Source: Petralouisia muris
Lineage (GTDB): Bacteria > Bacillota > Clostridia > Lachnospirales > Lachnospiraceae
Assembly (NCBI RefSeq): GCF_004793545.1
Contig: NZ_SRYA01000019.1
Span: 26,005 to 90,004, forward strand
DNA length: 64,000 nt
Direction: 5' to 3'
A model generated the notes under the pieces. It ran no database searches, was not told the origin of the DNA, and was given only the letters and a program-made list of their open reading frames with translations. The position numbers were made by a program, and so were the translations under genes. This document shows positions 60,581 to 64,000 of the stretch, one piece after another. Every line of letters begins with the position of its first letter. The stretch's first letter is position 1.

Positions 60581-63500
60581 GCGCAGAGCGGCTCTATTCA
60601 AATATTAAGCGGCTGCTTGAAAAAAAGGAAGATATTGCAGCAATCAGAGAACAGCTTGGGTTGGTTCACCTGCAGATATTGGAGAGAGATTTATTTCATA
60701 TTCCAAACCATGGAAATTACGCAAAAGAGTTGGAAGTATACAATAAGATAGCTTTTTATCTTATGACAAAGCTGACAAATTTTCAGTATGAAGATGAGGT
60801 GTGCCTGCAGGGATTTGAAATTGCGGCATTTTGTTTTGAAGTATTGTGTAAATCTGAATTGTATCCAGAGGATGAAACAGCAGAGTACGGAATATTTTCT
60901 TCCATATGTTATTCTTTAGCGGAAAATCAAGCGAACAGCATCATATTAGCCAGGCTTGTAATGAACAAGTGCCCTGACATAGAAAAGAATTCCGGTTATA
61001 CGCAATTATACGCAATGTTTTTGGCGAGGGAATTTAAAATAATATCCAGACAGAAGATGACGGACGATAAATTGCGGAATGCTGTGATTGCTTTTTCCAA
61101 AAGCATGGTTTACCGGGACGGACAGCATGATGATTTGGATGGATTGAGTGAAGTTTTAATGGAATTAAAAGAAGCGGATTCAGAGCATTATTACATGTTC
61201 AGGCTGATTTTTCTTGTTTCAGAGAAAATGGATTCCTGCTCAATTAGAAATTTATTAAGCCGAAACAGAAGCATAAAAGAGTATATCGATGTGCTGACTC
61301 AGAAAGAAGAGCATAATGTTTATGAGTTGTGGAAATCCCAGTCTTTTTTGTTTGACATGTTGGAAAAAATAAAAACAGAAAAAGATATTTTCTTTCTGTC
61401 ATTGCCTACAAGCGCAGGCAAAACATTGATATCTGAACTGATTCTATATCGGTTTCTGTCCGGGAAGAAAGGGATTGCCATATATGTTGTTCCTACCATT
61501 GCGTTGACCAATGAGATTGAGAACTCATTTATCAGGCGGTTTCGGAAAGTTGGAATACAGATACAGAAGGAATTGGAATTTGAAGAAGAGTTCCAGTTTG
61601 ATAAGCCTGTGATTTTGATTTTGACGCCGGAAAAACTTGATTTATTAACAAGAAAACAGGCGGAGCTGTTTGAAAAATTACAATGCATCGTATTTGATGA
61701 ATTTCATAAAATATCAGACGGCCAGCGCGGCTGGTTAGAAGAGACGTTAATTGCCTGGTTCATTTATAACAAAAGTAAATACGATTACAAAATAATCATG
61801 ATGTCGGCAATTGTGGATGGGTTAAGAGAAAGTCTGGCAGATATAGAAGCAACGGTATATGATAATAAATGGACTCCATCAAAAAAGATTTATGGCATGT
61901 TTTATCTGCCCAAAAATAATGTGAAAGTGTATGGAAATAGCATAGGAAAACAGCAAACCGTTTATGAAGAATATCATTTAAGGGTGAAATATGCTTATAA
62001 ACTGAGTGCAGAAATGAAAAATGTTTTTCAGAAAGTAACGTATGGGAAAAAGAGAACGAACGGTAAGGATGCCAAAAGATCGGATACAAAGTATGATTTA
62101 TGCTGGAAAGCAGTTAATACGATGAAAGAAGAAACCATTCTGGTATTTTTTTATACAAAAAGGGATATGAAAGGATTCATATCCAGATGTGAAAAATACA
62201 GGGAAAAATATCATGATGTCAGGCTGCAGGCTTTAAGACAGACGATTGCCAGACAGCTTGGAAAGAGCCATCCCCTTGTAAATGTTTTGGAGTATGGCGT
62301 TGCCTTCCATAATGCAGATTTACCGGAGGATGTCAGAGCCGTTATTGAAAGCGCGTATAAAGGAAAAGTGATAAAAGTTTTGGCATGTACCACAACATTG
62401 GCAGATGGAGTGAATTTGCCTGTGAGCACATTAGTGATTGGAAGTGTATTTAGTTTTGACAAGAAAAGAAGCTTGGATTTAGGCGACTATAAGAATATTG
62501 CCGGTAGGATTGGAAGGGCATTGGTTGATACGGAAGGAAAAATTTTTTTAATCAAGTATCCAGATATATACAAAAAGGAAGAGAAAGATCGGCTGTTAGA
62601 ATACTATTATGGTGAAAAAATCACGAATGTATTGGAGAGCTCATTTGATAAATGTGAAGAAAATGAATTGGAAATGATAGAGCAGATGGGATTTGACCAG
62701 TTGGACAAAGAACAGAAATCCCTTTGGGCTATGATAGAGAGGATTCAAATATTTGTTTTTTCTTTGTATGAAATGATGCCGGACTGTGATGCAGAAGAGT
62801 TTAAGGAGAAATATAAAAGTTCATTTTTTTTAGAGCGTTCATCTAAGGTGGAAGAAATGATGGACAGATATGTGTCCGAATATTATGGCTTGGCTCGTGA
62901 AATTCCATTTTCTTTTTTGCAAAAATGTAATAAAACCGGGGTTTCCTATGATACAAACAGAACTTTGTGTGAGTTGGCAGAGAAAGTAAATGATCTGGAT
63001 GAAATGCAGATCATGCTGCCAGAACATATATATTTAGAATTATTGGAATGCAATGAATTTCTGCCAGAGGACGAACGAGTAAATCATTATGCCGCGATTC
63101 AAATGTGGCTTCAAGGCAGCTCCTATATAGCCTTCCGGGAAGAAATTTTCAGAGAAGAAAATGATTTGCAGGAAACAACGGAAAGATGCACAAAGTACAT
63201 AAGAAGGATGTTTCAGTATATTGTTCCGTGGGCATTAAGTGCATTATTAGTGTATGTGGATGAAAATTCGGAGGCATACAGCATGATTTCCTTACTAATT
63301 CGGTGCGTAAAGTATGGGACATTGGATGAAAATGTTGTGCTGTTATGTGAAAGCGGAATCAAATCACGTGAGCTTGCCATTGATTTAAATGCCTTATATG
63401 AAGAGGAAAATAAGGAAACGGATATCACGGATTGGGTTGTAAATGTGCAAAAGGAGAAATTGCAGAATTCTTTTGGAGATAAATTTGACAGGTATATTCT

Positions 63501-63852
63501 GGAACAGGTTGCAAAATATCGTTCTATAAAAAGAGAACTGACCCACTATTTTGATAAAAGCAGGGCGATAAAATGTCCCGTCATGGGTCTGAAATATTAT
63601 GATTATTTCAAAATAGGCATAGAGTATTTTGAAGACAATAAGCATGTGGAATTAGTTCAGGATAAAGAGAATGAATATGATATGTATGCAGTAAAAGCCA
63701 TGACATATGACAGAAAATATACGTTAGGGTATGTACCGATGAAATGTTCTGAAGAAATATATGATATCATAGAAAGTGGTTATCAGCTTGAATGCACTAT
63801 TTGTGAAATCAGCGGAAACAGGATTAAAATCCTGATAGAAAGAGTGGAGTAG
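60565..63852 (+). CDS. HamB-like SF2 helicase with C-terminal HIRAN domain
   Basis: 1095 aa. A helical N-terminal region of about 270 residues is followed by the two RecA-like domains: Walker A LPTSAGKT (280-287), TPEKLDLL, motif II VFDEFHK (D378-E379-F-H381), MMSAI, motif V ACTTTLADGVNLPVSTLVIG and motif VI AGRIGRA (R648, R651). These are Ski2-like features. A helical part follows, then a HIRAN domain over the last 100 residues (GLKYYDYFKIGIEYF; LVQDKENEYDMYAVKAM; LGYVPMKCSEEIYDII), a module that binds damaged or single-stranded DNA ends. It should sense aberrant DNA and release the partner nuclease. Confidence 0.82.
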   Translation: MERVVGAERLYSNIKRLLEKKEDIAAIREQLGLVHLQILERDLFHIPNHGNYAKELEVYNKIAFYLMTKLTNFQYEDEVCLQGFEIAAFCFEVLCKSELYPEDETAEYGIFSSICYSLAENQANSIILARLVMNKCPDIEKNSGYTQLYAMFLAREFKIISRQKMTDDKLRNAVIAFSKSMVYRDGQHDDLDGLSEVLMELKEADSEHYYMFRLIFLVSEKMDSCSIRNLLSRNRSIKEYIDVLTQKEEHNVYELWKSQSFLFDMLEKIKTEKDIFFLSLPTSAGKTLISELILYRFLSGKKGIAIYVVPTIALTNEIENSFIRRFRKVGIQIQKELEFEEEFQFDKPVILILTPEKLDLLTRKQAELFEKLQCIVFDEFHKISDGQRGWLEETLIAWFIYNKSKYDYKIIMMSAIVDGLRESLADIEATVYDNKWTPSKKIYGMFYLPKNNVKVYGNSIGKQQTVYEEYHLRVKYAYKLSAEMKNVFQKVTYGKKRTNGKDAKRSDTKYDLCWKAVNTMKEETILVFFYTKRDMKGFISRCEKYREKYHDVRLQALRQTIARQLGKSHPLVNVLEYGVAFHNADLPEDVRAVIESAYKGKVIKVLACTTTLADGVNLPVSTLVIGSVFSFDKKRSLDLGDYKNIAGRIGRALVDTEGKIFLIKYPDIYKKEEKDRLLEYYYGEKITNVLESSFDKCEENELEMIEQMGFDQLDKEQKSLWAMIERIQIFVFSLYEMMPDCDAEEFKEKYKSSFFLERSSKVEEMMDRYVSEYYGLAREIPFSFLQKCNKTGVSYDTNRTLCELAEKVNDLDEMQIMLPEHIYLELLECNEFLPEDERVNHYAAIQMWLQGSSYIAFREEIFREENDLQETTERCTKYIRRMFQYIVPWALSALLVYVDENSEAYSMISLLIRCVKYGTLDENVVLLCESGIKSRELAIDLNALYEEENKETDITDWVVNVQKEKLQNSFGDKFDRYILEQVAKYRSIKRELTHYFDKSRAIKCPVMGLKYYDYFKIGIEYFEDNKHVELVQDKENEYDMYAVKAMTYDRKYTLGYVPMKCSEEIYDIIESGYQLECTICEISGNRIKILIERVE

Positions 63853-63915
63853 GTGGTTGGTTGATAAACGCCCATAATTCAATTGCATATTATAACAGTG
63901 AAACCGCTGATTCAG

Positions 63916-63943
63916 GCAGGAGGAAAAAACCTCCTGCTTTTTT
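63916..63943 (+). terminator. Terminator after the helicase gene
   Basis: GCAGGAGG (63916-63923) pairs with CCTCCTGC (63930-63937) around a 6-A loop, followed by six T. Confidence 0.92.
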
Positions 63944-64000
63944 CGCTTTATAGGAAATTGCGATTTTTGAGGAGAGAAAAAGAACAAGAGTTTACCGAAC

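Overview
The window looks like a chromosomal segment of an anaerobic, low-to-mid-GC Firmicute, most likely a gut Lachnospiraceae. Signs of this are a Spo0A gene with Spo0A boxes, a DUF5688 protein, the acyltransferase/DUF6320/hydrolase trio, a PPi-type phosphofructokinase, and TnpV and sigma-like relics of clostridial conjugative transposons. These family names come from reading the protein sequences; no database search was run.

Layout. (1) 1-10.7 kb is accessory DNA: an IS110 fragment, a CPBP protease, several small membrane, HTH and DUF2185-like genes, decayed conjugative-transposon genes (tnpV with a nonsense codon, a frameshifted sigma-like gene), an Rpn-type nuclease, and a pile-up of insertion sequences. 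The pile-up holds an intact 1755-bp IS with 8-bp target duplications placed against the end of an older relative, plus IS630 and IS1380 wrecks and a McrB scrap. (2) 10.7-46.2 kb is mostly core: a diguanylate cyclase, a GHKL/LytTR two-component pair, aspartate kinase, a GH31 glucosidase with a hybrid histidine kinase, an acyltransferase/DUF6320/esterase operon, a ZIP transporter, PPi-PFK, a TetR regulator beside decaying flavin genes, spo0A-glgA, a DUF5688 gene, an oppBCDFA operon convergent with a polyamine operon (XRE-cupin regulator, potABCD), tRNA-Thr(CGT), a Uma2 nuclease, a phosphopantetheinyl transferase, and an SsuBC-type ABC pair whose ATPase is cut inside its Walker A motif at about 46194.

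(3) 46.2-64 kb is a second accessory island that begins at that cut. It carries a double-HTH protein, a helicase C-terminal fragment, an AAA/PD-(D/E)XK ATPase, a RadC-like JAB protein, a compact relaxase-like/ribbon-helix-helix pair next to a large inverted repeat (candidate oriT), small proteins and an XRE regulator.

The right end of the island has two adjacent conflict-type cassettes. The first (53.4-59.4 kb) is a WYL regulator with one in-frame TAG, a 217-aa protein, a Ycf46-like AAA+ ATPase, a 531-aa protein with a nuclease-like D...QxK region and a C-terminal glycine-zipper membrane segment, a 48-aa protein, and two small proteins that share a C-terminal module. I do not recognise this combination as a named system. 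The second (59.7-63.9 kb) is a HamA-like PD-(D/E)XK nuclease overlapping a 1095-aa SF2 helicase with a C-terminal HIRAN domain, which looks like a Hachiman-type nuclease-helicase pair. The first cassette is the best candidate here for an undescribed system.
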